Shown here: positions 35,218 to 46,279 of the stretch, one piece after another | How positions within the stretch are numbered: the stretch's first letter is position 1 | Layout: each line of letters begins with the position of its first letter | NCBI RefSeq assembly: GCF_954871325.1 | Contig: NC_088775.1 | Coordinates: forward strand, 57,265,561-57,329,560 | Length of the DNA stretch: 64,000 bases | Direction of reading: 5' to 3' | From: Gordionus sp. m RMFG-2023 | Taxonomy: Eukaryota; Nematomorpha; Gordioida; Chordodea; Parachordodidae | Program-made: the position numbers and the translations under genes | The notes under the pieces: model-generated | What the model was told of the DNA's origin: nothing | The model's input: only the letters and a program-made list of their open reading frames with translations | Databases searched by the model: none

Positions 35218-36081
35218 TTAACCCATTAATGGTCAAGATTTTTCTAGTTGATAAAAATGCTCAATTTTTTCAAATTATGTTGATTAATGCTCAAATATGA
35301 TTTTCTAAAAAAAATCAGCCGAAAAAAATAATCATAAATAGAAAATCTAGCCTGGGGCATATCTGCACCGTTGAGAGGTTAAAAAAGATAAAAATTAGGT
35401 ATAATACTATAAGATCAAAAAACAATAGAAATCTTTATTCTTTTTTTGTAATTTATAATAAAAACGAGAAAATGTTTATATATTATGAAAACCCTTGAAA
35501 CATTTAGTATGAAGTGTGATTTGACATGTTTGGCACATATATTTTGAATGTTACGTCTTTTTCCATCTATAATTTTGGATAAATAATTTCCAGATGAATC
35601 AGTAGGGTTTTCGCTCTGTAATGCAAACTGGTTTGCGTTTATACTTAAATTTTTTTCAATTTTTATTGGTGGTCAAATGAAGTAGTAACTTCTCGCCTAA
35701 ATGCAAGCAATCTCGATTCATGAATTTCCTAATTTTTCACGAATTTACCAAAGATATATCGATAAAATTTGTGAATATTGGCCACCGCCATTTTTTCCCT
35801 CTTTTTCTTTAGTAGATATGGGATTATCACACAGATCATCCATGTGCTCGTGAGATCACTTAGAAGACTTTGCATTTTATACCTCATACATTTGCCATGT
35901 TTGAGGGCTTCTTAGGGACATAAAAAAAATTTTTCATATTTTTCTTTTCCAGTTTTGAGGTATAATGTCTAAACTATATAAAAACCTTTTTTATTATTTT
36001 TTAAAATAAAAACTACTATGTTTAAAAATGATATACAGGAGGTGGTGTATATATATGCACCGTTAACCAGTAATGGGTTAA
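35218..36081. mobile_element. internally deleted piggyBac copy, 864 bp
   Basis: TTAACCCATTAATGGTCAAG at the left and CCAGTAATGGGTTAA at the right are the same ends as the full element at 39481-42317, with TTAA at 35218-35221 and 36078-36081. From about 35218 to 35850 it parallels 39481-40165. It then jumps, at an ATG shared by both sides, to the sequence equivalent to about 42077-42317. About 1.9 kb of the transposase gene is thus missing. What remains of the coding part encodes only the C-terminus. It can move only if a full copy supplies the enzyme. Confidence 0.92.
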
Positions 36082-36499
36082 TTTAAAAAAAACATTTATT
36101 GAATATAACACACCTATACCATCAAGGTTTAGTAAGCTAAACATATACTAAATGAAAAACGTGGTTGTTTAAATGATGATAATTTAGAAAAAATTTTATT
36201 ACACTATGTGACAAATTTCGACTTGATTTTTTGGGAGAAAATAAAATAAACATGTTTTAAAACAGTTTTTTATGCATATTCTAAATCCGCTATCAGTTTT
36301 TTTCTAGCACGTCAGCTTTTTTTATTTATTTTAGGTTAAAGTGGCCAAAAAGGTCATTTTTAATAACTTCGGTTCTAATGATCCCAACAACTAAAAAAAT
36401 ATCTTAATTTTTGCAGCAAACCTTCCTTATTATTATTATACATTTTTTTTTATAAAATCCTTACTCAATTTTTAAATTTACCTTTATTTATAAAATCTT

Positions 36500-37535
36500 T
36501 TTTAATATAGCTTACTTTACGCGATTTTTTTCAAGAAAGTTGGACGATCCTCCCATTCAGATACTGTATAATGTTTTAGAGTTTCTCTGGAATTCCAGAG
36601 ACAAAGAAAACACGAATGCTTGGTCTAGCCTAACTGAAGGCCCGTCAGGATTGCGATCATTTTGAGATCGCAGCATATCTTAAATTCGTAAATGGAATAA
36701 TTTATTTTTGACAATAAATATTTCATATTTTCATAATTCATTTAACTGGTTGGAATAAACCATGGGAATTGATGGCTTAAAATTTCCGTTATGAAGCAAA
36801 CCTGCTTTCAAGCTGTTTTTGCTTGAAGATGAACAAGCGTCATTCATCGGGCACCAATTCAATATTAAGTTGTAAAAAAGTTGACCTAGATTGTTGGAAT
36901 AGTATAAAAAATTTTCGAGAATAAATTTTTAAACGATGCTCCACGGAATCGGTATGAAGTTCGAACTCCATTTTTTTAAATTTTAAAATCATTAAGCCTT
37001 GAGGCTAAAAATTCGTTATTTCTTTTTAAGTTGTAAATTTGTGGTTATGTCATTTAGTTGCTCTTGTGACATAAATGGCGAATCCTCTTCGGGATGATAC
37101 TCAAGATCAATATTGTCATTGTCCTGGCAACGTAATTTTTCCAGGTGCGAACTATTAAAAAAAGGAACTGTTGTATGCATATTATATTTTACCGGATAAA
37201 CAACCGACTTTCAGGATAACGAATTTTCTTCTTATTTTTTTTGTTAAACCCAAATGTACTAATCGAGCAAAAATAACAATCCCACGAATGATTTCTTGCT
37301 ACGTGCCAAAATGCAGGTTTCGAATAAGGCAAATATGACCGTTTACCATTTACCCATGAATTAAAAGAATTATAACATGTTTTACATATGTAATTAGGGG
37401 CAAATGGTTTATCCAAATCGCAGAGTGGAATATTGTAATAAATTTCATAAATCCTTTGAATGATTGGAGAAATTGGACATTTTTTAGCCCGCACAGATGT
37501 AACAAAATTTAAAGACACACTTTGAACAAGGGGAC
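36500..37535 (-). pseudogene. orphan Cys-rich protein family relic, function unknown
   Basis: Minus-strand translation shows, in order: KKCPISPIIQRIYEIYYNIP; APNYICKTCYNSFNSWVNGK with a CxxC pair; HSWDCYFCSISTFGFNKKNK with a second CxxC (all in the open stretch 37189-37518); SKNSLKAGLLHNGN and PSIPMVYSNQLNE near 36760-36830; and ICCDLKMIAILTGLQLG then SCFLCLWNSRETLKHY near 36560-36690. I know this order from an uncharacterised, multi-copy protein family of insects and other invertebrates (CYFC, SLKAVLLHNGN, CGDLKxIALLxGLQxGYTK, CCFLCxWDSR). Multi-copy presence suggests a transposon or a domesticated relative. This copy has at least one stop (LQLG*TK) and several frame changes. The C-terminal part of the family is missing. 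Confidence 0.75.
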
Positions 37536-37734
37536 CTCGGCATTAATTTTTTGTAGAATATTATATAAGGAGGGAATATTTAAAATCCAATTTTAAAAAA
37601 AAGAAAGAAATTAAATTTTTATGAAAAATTAAGCGCGAAAAAAATAATTCTTCTCCTTTCTTCCTACTCATTATTTGGCATTATTATTTATTGCCCATAC
37701 TACGGGTTCAAGGTACTCCATTGGAAAATCATAT

Positions 37735-38042
37735 ATTTTGATATAAATTGATTAAAAAACAAATATTCTTAAATACATCTAAAAAAGATAAATATTAATA
37801 TAAAATATGAAAAAATTACCAAGAATTTTGCTTCAAAAATGCTCAATTCAAAAAGAGTACAAATTAAAAAAGTGGGTACAGATATCTGATTTTGGTATAA
37901 ATTGCTCATAAATGCATAAAATTTTACTAAATACAACTAAAAAAGATAAATATTACCTTAATTTTGCTTTAAAAATGCTTTATGCAGAGAAAATTCAATA
38001 AAAGTGTACAAATTAAAAAGTTCGAAAATATCTGTACCGACT
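37735..38042. repeat. imperfect direct duplication, about 150-165 bp, two copies
   Basis: The two copies share ACATCTAAAAAAGATAAATA-type words, AATTTTGCTTYAAAAATGCT, and GTACAAATTAAAAAAGT followed by a CAGATATCTG or ATATCTGTACCG end. Confidence 0.6.
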
Positions 38043-38171
38043 TTTTTAATTTATAGATTTTGGTTGAATTTTCATGGCATAGAGTACTTTTGAAACATAA
38101 TTAGAATTAATATATAATCTTGAGCATATTTGAAGCAAAATTATAAAAAATTTATCTTCTAAAGTTAATAA

Positions 38172-38517
38172 TTTTGATAGTAATTTAAATTGAAAACTTA
38201 AGACCCCCAAAACAAAATTCTTTACCATTTTTCTCAAAAACCAATCGATAAAAAATTATAAAAATTAGTAAATTTATAAAGAAATATAGGTTTAACACTA
38301 TCACCAATTTTCAGGGATTTTTATTCGATACTTTTTAAAATATATCCGTATAAAGACCTAAATTTTACCATTTTTGAGATTTCGAAAAGTTGTCTTTATA
38401 AGCTAATATTTTTAAAACTTGACGTGTAGGGAAAATTTGGAAAACGGATTAGCATCAAATTCTGCACCAAAACTTGTTTTTATTTTCTTCTCCCATTTTT
38501 CTTGTCACACAGTGTTA
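38172..38517 (+). repeat. dispersed repeat, inverted copy at 49622-49945
   Basis: It runs from AATTTAAATTGAAAACTTAA to TTCTTGTCACACAGT. The near-identical reverse copy lies inside the MULE-like element at 49622-49945. There are no coding frames and no clear inverted ends, so it may be a fragment of a longer family rather than a complete unit. Confidence 0.8.
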
Positions 38518-38763
38518 TTAAAGGCTAATTTAATTATAAATAAATATATTCTAATTGTTATACTTATATTATATTATTCAATTACAATAAATTTATACCA
38601 TATTTATTTATTTTTTATATTAGTTAATTTTGCATCGATCAGAAATTTAAATAAGAAAAAGATCGTGATCGCGATCCTTTTTTTTTTAAAAAGATCAATC
38701 CTGAATTTCGATCCTCTTTTTTTCAAAGATCGTGATTCGATCTTTTTAAAAGGATCAATTAAC

Positions 38764-39480
38764 AAGCGTGAAAATATTTTTGATGGGTAGGATATGGTAA
38801 ATATTGTAATACTTCCAGTCCTATTTCATTTTTTTACAAAGATTTGTTTGTAAAATAGTTGAATCTGAAAAAGAGAAATATTTGTCATCATTTGACTGAC
38901 TATTCGTTTTTGGAGTTGGAGAACGTGGTTTCCTTCATTGTGTTATTGCTTCATTAACAAAGAGATTTTGCAACTTTTCCACCTCTGAATTTAGAACCCC
39001 CAATTAGTTTTTAATATGGATAGGAGATTGTGGCCAAAAATTCGGAATTTCCGAATTATCAACCCCTATCATTCAATATGGGTGAGAATGTCTTAGATTG
39101 GAAGTCTCTAATTACAAAAAGGATAAGAACTGGATCCAAGTAGTAATACACCTTTTGTTTTTATAATTTATCTAAAGTGATTGTTAGAGAAATTTGACCT
39201 CTATGCATGATAACAACTTTCCACCTATCGCATTCAAAAAAACCTTCGTCGTTATCTGACATCTAAAAAAAGGTTTATTATGAAATTAAATACAATTGAT
39301 AATTATGAAAATTGTAGAAAAGAAAACGATTAAACAAAATTACAAATTAACCAATTTTTTTATTTGTAATATTTCCTACTTTTTTGTATAAAGTATTTCA
39401 CATTTTTAAAATACAAGCGTTATTCTAAAAAATGTATTTCGTTATGTCTCTAAAATACTTTAATATCCGCCATGCATGCT
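38764..39480. other. intronic spacer without recognisable features
   Basis: AT-rich with a few GC-richer words. No frame or repeat was assigned. Confidence 0.5.
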
Positions 39481-42317
39481 TTAACCCATTAATGGTCAAG
39501 ATTTTTCTAGTGGATAAAAATGCTCAATTTTTTCAAATTATATTGATTAATGCTCAAATATGATATTCTAAAAAAATCAGCCAAAAAAAATAATCCTAAA
39601 TAGAAAATCTAGCCTGATGCATATATGCACCGTTAACCATTAAGAGGTTAAAAAAGATAAAAATTATATAAAATACTATAAGATCAAAAAAACAACAAAT
39701 ATCTTTATTCTTTTTTTGTAATTTATAATAAAAACGAGAAAATGTTTATATATTATGAAAATCCTTGAAACATTTAATATGGAGTGCGATTTGACATGTT
39801 TGGCACATATATCTTGAGTGCGTATGGCAATATCTGCATCTTCGTCTTTTTCCATCTATAATTTTGGATAAATAATGTCCAGATGAATCAATAGGGTTTT
39901 CACACTGTAATGCAAACTGGCTGGCGTGACCTGTACTTGAATTTTTTTCAATTTTTACTGGCGTTCGAAGGAGGTAGTTAGTAACTTCTCGTCTAAATGC
40001 AAGCAAACTCTTCTTGTCATCTCGATTCACGAATTTCCAGATTTTCCATGAATTTACCAAAGCTACATCAATAAAATTGGTGAATATTGGCCACCACCAT
40101 TTTTTTCCTCTTATTTTTATTCTATATGTAGATATTAGATTATCACATAGATCAACTCCACCCATGTGTTTGTTATAAGCAGTTACCATATTTGGCTGAG
40201 TAATTTTTATTTTAGAAGATATTTTCTTAGAATACCTTGAAACATTAGAAATCAAAGAGATAGTGTGGCATGTCGATGCAACGGTCACCACCTCATTCCA
40301 ACGAATTACAAATATTTCGTTTAATTTTTCAAACCTATAATCATAATATCCTCTTTCTTTTTTTGCTGCAACCTTTATAGATTCAACTGGGCAATGCTCT
40401 ATTCTATTGTCCCTCACAGTTCCAGTTGCAAAATATCCCATTTGTTTTAAGTATGACAAGAGTTTAAATGATGTAAAGAAATTATCAAAATATATTTTAT
40501 GATAATTTGGTTTTTGCAATGCCTTTAATAATTTTATGATTCCACCTAATCCATATTCATATTTATTTTCGCTTTTTCCTTGATATATATCAAATGAGAA
40601 TACGTAACCGTCGGAAGAGGCCAATATCCAAGACTTGTATCCGAATCTAATTGGTTTTCCTTTTATGAACATTTTGCAAGAATGTCTTCCTCGATATGGT
40701 ATCATCTGTTCATCTATTGATAAATGATGTTTAAAAATTCCGAATTGCTGAAATTTATTATTCAATATATTAATGTAAGGCCTAACTTTATAAAATCTAT
40801 CATGTATATCTATTTTAGTATTGTCTGCCAAATGGATATTATATTTCAAATTTCGAAATTGTAATTGGGTCATTGTATCCCGGATTATTGGAATAGAAAT
40901 ATCGCTGTCATTAGACCAGTACATTCTTTCTTGTGGGTGAGAATGATATCCAGTAAATAATAGAATTCCAATAAATCTCTGAATATCTTGGATGGTTATG
41001 CATATGTTAGGTCTATTCATTTGTTTAGCATAAATATTACTTTGTTCTACAATTAGGGAATATAAGTCTTCGTCGAAAATTAAACAAAATATATCTGATG
41101 GACTTTTACCATGTAAATCATTTTCAAGTTTTATTACATCTTCCTTTTCTCCATTGAAAGGGCTTGAAGAATATATTGCATCCGTTTTTCTCCATTTTAA
41201 ATTGTGAGAAATTCGAGAATAGCTTCTTGTAGAATATGGTTCTGGAAGGTCGTCATCAACTGAATTATGAATCTCCAATTCTCCAGCTGTATCTGAAGGC
41301 AAAACTCCGACATTTGTTAAGTCATTTTCATCGAAATCTTCTTCATCACTAACTGCAGAGGGGTTTGGCGGAATTATAACCATATCTCTTTCTTCAATTG
41401 GTTCCTCTTCAAAAAGTTGAGCAAGCGCTTGTTCAATTGTTAGAAAACGTTTCATTAAAAAAATTTATTAAAAATTAAATATCTAGACAAATTATTTTCG
41501 TAGAATCTTGATTTTTTTATTAGTCATCTATTATTTTGATAATTTTGATTGAATTGACAAAACAGGTGCATAATATTTTATATAAATAAAATAAAATCTT
41601 CAGAAAGGAAGAGGCTAAAAATAATTTTAAACTTTTGAATATTTATGAACCTAATAATTTCATATAATTTGATCGGGATAAAAAATTATAATAGGAACAA
41701 TATATTATTCGATTTAATCTCAGGGGAAAAAAATTTTTTTAAATTATTTTCAAAAGGTCTTTTTTGGGTATAAAATTTTTTTTAAAAATTCTTAAGGGGC
41801 TCGAGCCACCAACCCCTCCCCTTCCCACCCTTAGTGACGGTAGTGGTTTTAAGTATAATATAAAAAATTATAATTCATTATGTTAAATTTCATTTGTTTG
41901 AATTTTTTTAAATAATATATACTGCTAGATGGTTAACGGTGCATATATGCACCAGTCAACTTTATGTGGTTACCTACTAAAATATTAATTATTTAAAAAT
42001 TCAAAAATGATTGATAAATATTGATATATCTATAAAGAATATATACACACTAGTTTTCATCGAAATAATTTTATAATATGCTCGTGAGATCACTTAGAAA
42101 ATTTTGCATTTTAGACCTCATAAATTCGCAAAGTTTGAGGGTTTCTTAGGGGCATAAAAAAAAATATTTTTTTCATATTTTTCTTTTCCAGTTTTGAAGT
42201 ACAATGTCTGAACTATATAAAAATATTTTTTATTATTTTTAAAAAAAAAACTACTATGTTAAAATAAGGTATATAGGAGGTGGTGCATATATGCACCGTT
42301 AACCAGTAACGGGTTAA
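39481..42317 (-). mobile_element. full-length piggyBac transposon
   Basis: TTAA at 39481-39484 and 42314-42317 flank a 2.8-kb element. Its ends agree over TTAACCCRTTAMTGGT. Internal copies of the palindrome GGTGCATATATGCACC with GTTAACCA occur near both ends (about 39618-39640, 41930-41957, 42281-42306), matching the piggyBac habit of having extra internal inverted repeats. It contains a complete transposase gene. Together with the deleted copy 3.4 kb away, it forms an autonomous/non-autonomous pair in one intron, transcribed in the same direction as the host gene. Confidence 0.95.
39746..41455 (-). CDS. piggyBac transposase, 569 residues
   Basis: A single uninterrupted frame from ATG to stop, close to the usual 570-600 residues. 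The enzyme excises and inserts the element at TTAA. The N-terminus (1-70) is acidic and disordered. The DDE_Tnp_1_7 core follows, with D248 in SIDEQMIPYRGR, D324 in YFDNFFTS and D435 plus D438 in GGVDLCDN. These correspond to the catalytic Asp triad of piggyBac and the extra Asp after it, with family-like spacing. The C-terminal Cys-rich domain has C540, C543, C551, C554 and C562 with nearby His, as in the zinc-binding, end-recognising module. No damaging change is visible. Whether it is expressed cannot be told from sequence. Confidence 0.97.
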   Translation of the reverse strand: MKRFLTIEQALAQLFEEEPIEERDMVIIPPNPSAVSDEEDFDENDLTNVGVLPSDTAGELEIHNSVDDDLPEPYSTRSYSRISHNLKWRKTDAIYSSSPFNGEKEDVIKLENDLHGKSPSDIFCLIFDEDLYSLIVEQSNIYAKQMNRPNICITIQDIQRFIGILLFTGYHSHPQERMYWSNDSDISIPIIRDTMTQLQFRNLKYNIHLADNTKIDIHDRFYKVRPYINILNNKFQQFGIFKHHLSIDEQMIPYRGRHSCKMFIKGKPIRFGYKSWILASSDGYVFSFDIYQGKSENKYEYGLGGIIKLLKALQKPNYHKIYFDNFFTSFKLLSYLKQMGYFATGTVRDNRIEHCPVESIKVAAKKERGYYDYRFEKLNEIFVIRWNEVVTVASTCHTISLISNVSRYSKKISSKIKITQPNMVTAYNKHMGGVDLCDNLISTYRIKIRGKKWWWPIFTNFIDVALVNSWKIWKFVNRDDKKSLLAFRREVTNYLLRTPVKIEKNSSTGHASQFALQCENPIDSSGHYLSKIIDGKRRRCRYCHTHSRYMCQTCQIALHIKCFKDFHNI

Positions 42318-42465
42318 GTTAATAACTTAAAGTTTTAGCATTTACTAAAGATTGTTAGTGCCTAAGTCTGATAATAGAGGAACTGTAAATAAACAGATTT
42401 CAACAAAAATATTTAAAAAAATATAACTTAAGAGGTGCCTATATTTAAAGTTTTTAAAAATATCG

Positions 42466-42512
42466 GATCAGGTTGATATTTTTAAAAAACCGATCCGATT
42501 CGATATTTTTAT
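42466..42512. repeat. GATCGG-type hAT terminal scrap
   Basis: ATCGGATCAGGTTGATATTT is followed by ACCGATCCGATTCGATATT, the same words as the ends of the nested hAT remnant at 22731-23555. Confidence 0.45.
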
Positions 42513-42970
42513 GACTAATATCATTTTGCACAGAATAACTACCATCACAAATCTTTTATTGTCCATAAATAAAAAATATTTAAAGCTAAGAATTTTATTG
42601 AATCATATATATTTTCCTTAAAATTAAAGACGATTTTGCAATGCAAAAATTTTTATTTCTCTTTTATTGAATTTCCCAAAAGAAATAGCAAATCGCTCAT
42701 AAATTTTTGTTATTAATGTATTTTATTTTTAAATTAAAGGAAATCAAATGAAACATTGCTTTCGGAAGTCATGGATGGGATACAATTTTTTAACATAATA
42801 TCATGACATGATTATCAAATGAAAGCTACTAAAATGATAAATTGATGCTCAGCAATATATGTCATTAGGATAGAGGGGAGGGGGTAAATTTTTTAAACAT
42901 AATAACTTGTCAACAAATGAAAGCTACTAAAAAGATAAATTAATACTCAGCACTCTATGACCTAAGGGTA

Positions 42971-43723
42971 GGGTTTAGAACCGAACCGTTATAAAATATA
43001 AAAAAAGCGAAATGAACTGTTATATATATTTTGAACCGGTTTAACTGTGTTCAAAATGGCTTTTAATTTTTAACTTAAAATTATTAACCTAAATTTAAAA
43101 TTTCCATTTTCCTTAGGGGGAATTTAAATTCATGATTTCTTTTCAAATTAAATTTTTTATACAATTAAATCGCCTTTATCTTCATATCAATACCGTTTAT
43201 TGTTTTTACTTTATATACTCAATTTAATAGATATTAGGTTAATTCTAATCAATTAGATGAGAAATAATCTTAAAAAATTATCACACAAAACTATTTTTGA
43301 CTAAATTAACAAGTTTATACTTATATTATTTATATTAGTTTTTATAATGCTTTTAATTTAAAGAAAAATCTTATAATTCCAATATTCTTCTAGATCTGTT
43401 TTTAATCTTAAAATAGTAAAAAAAAATTCTTATAAATCTTTAATTTAAATAACATTGCATCAATTATTTTTATACTTTTATTTTATACTTATGTGTTTTA
43501 TATTTCATGGTATATTGAGTTAAAAATAATAGCAAGTTTTACATTTTAGATGTTAAATTACGATTAATTTTTTTTTAAATCAAATAAACCGCAAAGAACG
43601 ATTATACCGAAATGAATTGATATGAATTTCTTCGAAAAAAACCGGAATAAAAGAAAAGCTTTTTAAAATTTCAAACAAAAAACCGGAATGAACCGAACTG
43701 CTATATATGACGGTTCGAAACCC
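42971..43723. mobile_element. non-autonomous hAT, same ends as 28345-30546
   Basis: The left end GGGTTTAGAACCGAACCG and right end CGGTTCGAAACCC are flanked by TAAGGGTA (42963-42970) and TGAGGGTA (43724-43731), an 8-bp duplication with one difference. Start and end may shift by one or two bases because the flank repeats the end. There is no coding sequence; it is a deletion derivative of the AACCG-ended family. Confidence 0.8.
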
Positions 43724-44103
43724 TGAGGGTAGGTGTGTGTGTAGGGGGGGGAGGAAATTTCGACATATGTCAACATGGTCAAATGAAAGCTGATAAAGGG
43801 AATAAAAAGTGCATAGTAAAATACCTCGACATGGGTATCAAATGAAATATAGAAAAATTGACTACATTCTTACTCATCTACACAGGTTGGGTTGGGGGAT
43901 AATTTTCTAACATTATTTCGACATATGTATTAAATGAGCGCTAATTAGGAGATTAATTAATTTTCATTACGTCTTTGAGGTAGGTAAAATAAGTAGGGGT
44001 GGAGTGGAGGAGAGGGGAAATTTTTTAGTATATCTCAACATGGGTATTAAATAAAAGATATTAAAAAGACCAATTAATTATATTGATACTCATCACTTAA
44101 GAG

Positions 44104-44315
44104 TATAGTTGGGTAATTACTATATTTTTAGCCGTTTAAGCCAGTTTTTAGCCGAAATCTATCATTTTGGCCTCGGGTGTTTTCTTAAAAATATAGCAGC
44201 TCAAATTTGAAAGAAACTAATATAAATTAAAATACCTTAAAATTGGCGGATTTTCTCGGGCAAGCGCCTGTATATTAAGCCGAATTTGTCCACATTTAGC
44301 CATTACCCAACTATA
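44104..44315. mobile_element. 212-bp MITE with perfect inverted ends
   Basis: TATAGTTGGGTAAT and ATTACCCAACTATA are perfect inverses. TTTTAGCCG words fill the interior. Flanks CTTAAGAG and CTTTAGAT agree in six of eight bases, suggesting a decayed 8-bp hAT duplication. Related TTTAGCCG or GGGCCG/TTTTTAAAAATGG scraps lie at 45048-45135 and 60022-60090. Confidence 0.7.
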
Positions 44316-44639
44316 CTTTAGATTGAGTATGATAGAGTTGGGAGTTAAAAAATCCTAGCATAATATATCGGCATAATAAGGACATAGATTGATTACTCTA
44401 AGTCTTCAGTGTGAATGAAATGGGATTAAAAAGTTTTTAGCATAATAATTCGAAAAAGAGCAATTAGATAATTATAACTATTATTCATGGAGAAGCTAAA
44501 AACAATTTAAACAAATTATTTCAATATTGGTATCTTATAAAAGCTAATATAAAAATTTACTGATAAAATTGTAATTTTCACTCATCACTATGTCTTTAAG
44601 AACATTTTGACTTTCTACCATTTCAAAAAAACTTCTGAG

Positions 44640-44850
44640 CTATTAAGTAACTAGTTCTTTCACATATTTTTCTAAGAGCTATTCATTTTCTGATCTACGC
44701 GTTTCAGTTTTTTACCCGAGCAATTGATATTTTTCTGAGCAATAAAGTTTTTTATCTGAGTAATAAAAAATAATTTTGAGCATTCAGTATTTTTTCTGAA
44801 CGCTAATGAATTTTTTTCTGAGTATTTCAGTTTTAATCTGTAGGATTAAA
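44640..44850. repeat. imperfect short tandem repeat, about 30 bp
   Basis: Words of the type TTTTTCTGAGCAATAAAG and TTTTATCTGAGTAATAAA recur six or so times with variation. Confidence 0.6.
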
Positions 44851-45047
44851 TAGGAACCTATTTTTATTGTTTTTGGTTGTTATTTTTGCTTTGCGTATAT
44901 ATAATAAATTTTTCATTTGTTAATCAATTTTTTCTAATATTTAAAAAAATCAATTATTTTAAAAGATAGAGTAGCTAGTTTCATATAATTTTTCATTATA
45001 TTATCTGCAACAAGAAAAGGATTTAAAATATCTAAAGAGACACATTC

Positions 45048-45135
45048 AACTAGTATTGTTAAATGCTCAATTTAGCCGATTTTTAAAAATGGCTAATTCA
45101 AGATTTTAGCCATAAGTAAATTACCCAAGTTTAAA
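45048..45135. repeat. scrap of a TTTAGCCG-rich MITE family
   Basis: TGTTAAATGCTCAATTTAGC is followed by CGATTTTTAAAAATGGC and AAATTACCCAAGTT. It is very similar to 60022-60090 (TGTTGCTAAACAGCTCAAAT), giving a second dispersed copy. Confidence 0.5.
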
Positions 45136-45396
45136 AGTTTTATAGATGGTAGAAGTGTTTGGACTTTTAATAACGAAATTTAGACTTAGGAAATAATTAA
45201 TAAAATCTTGATTTCTCCGCTTTAAAAATCGGCGAAATCGAGATATTAAACATTCCTACTAAGCTGTAAACATTTCCCACATTTTAAATGAGATAATTAA
45301 CTTTTGGAGAATAAAATAACAAATATACTTAATCATTGAAAGTTAATTGGTTTTTTTAAATATAAAATATTGATTTTTTATTATATTGTTTCAAAG

Positions 45397-45864
45397 TAAA
45401 GGTCTGCAAATGGTATTTTTAGGCCCGGCCTGACCCGGTAAGGATTTAGCTTTAGCCCGGCCTGGCCAAATTTTATCCGGGTCCAGCGCGGTTCTTTAAA
45501 AAATTCTGTCAATGATGATTTCATGTTTTACGATTAAATTAAGATTATTATCAAAAATGGCAAAAAAAATATCGTATTTTCAATTTTTGTCAGGTCCGCC
45601 CGTTTAATTCTTTGCCTGGTCTTGACCCAAATTGTTTTTTTCTGGCTATGTCCGGCTCTGGGTTGACCATATAAAGAAAATACAATTATTTTATTTGAAG
45701 AATAAATAAATATATATGCGAAAATTCTACTAGAAGAAATATAAATAAAGTTATATAATACATTTTATTAAAATTTACAATTAGAATGTAAAAATAATAA
45801 AAGGTTGACATTTTTGCCTGGCCAGGGCCAGACGTAAGGCCAGACCGAGCATTGCAGATCTCTA
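45397..45864. mobile_element. hAT-type MITE, 468 bp
   Basis: The left end TAAAGGTCTGCAAATGG and right end (inverse TAGAGATCTGCAATGC) are imperfect inverted repeats with GGCCCGGCC and GGCCAGGCC words inside. Flanks TTTCAAAG (45389-45396) and GTTCAAAG (45865-45872) are an 8-bp duplication with one difference. It is the same family as 10823-11183. Confidence 0.8.
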
Positions 45865-46279
45865 GTTCAAAGGTAGATGGTAAATAAAAATAAAAGATCT
45901 GGCCGGATAACGTTTGAAAATTTTATTTTGGGCGGGTTTTTTAAAATATACATTTGATAAATTCTGATATTATAGTGATAACCCATAAGTATAGTGTTTT
46001 CAATTTACCAAAACTATATATAGTTTTGAGTTCAACATATATTTTGTTTTAAGCCTTGTATTTAAAATTTTTTTATGGGGCAGAGCAATAAAAAATTGGA
46101 AACTGGGCTGCCAGGGTAGAAATTTGGCTTAGTTATGCATTAGCTATATTCCCACTTGATTGAGACTAAATTAACCATTTGTTAGACCTCAGATATAAAT
46201 ATCAGATCAGTAAATCTGTGAAAAATTTGTAGATCAGCATAGCCTTACTTAATTATGCTATTTATGTAAGAATTTAAAC

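Larger units (their letters stand above)
34303..38763 (+). mobile_element. hAT-type remnant with GATCC-rich ends, heavily invaded
   Basis: The left block 34303-34445 (TTGTTAAAGGATCGAATC, then many GATCC words) and the right block 38655-38763 (GATCGTGATTCGATC words, inverse end TTGTTAATTGATCC) look like opposite ends of one element. A BED-finger coding trace lies just inside the left end. The interior also holds a deleted piggyBac, an orphan gene relic and a dispersed repeat. Treating both blocks as one element is inference, as no 8-bp duplication was read. Confidence 0.45.
42745..44500. repeat. tandem array, about 110-130 bp unit, with two inserted elements
   Basis: Units share a G-rich start (GGGGGTAAATTTTTT), ACATGGGTATCAAATGAAAG, CTACTAAAAAGATAAATTAA and CTCAGCACTCTATGACC. 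Starts are visible near 42777, 42885, 43745, 43890, 44010 and 44335. A hAT (42971-43723) and a MITE (44104-44315) split the array, and the unit words resume directly after each insert. Confidence 0.7.
32807..46279 (-). other. 13.5-kb intron of importin-alpha filled with transposons
   Basis: Bounded by a GT donor at 46278-46279 and an AG acceptor at 32807-32808 (minus strand), in matching phase. It contains a BED-hAT remnant, an orphan Cys-rich relic, two piggyBac copies, a tandem array, a hAT, two MITEs and dispersed repeats. Between elements, 32820-34300 holds no recognised feature. Confidence 0.9.
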
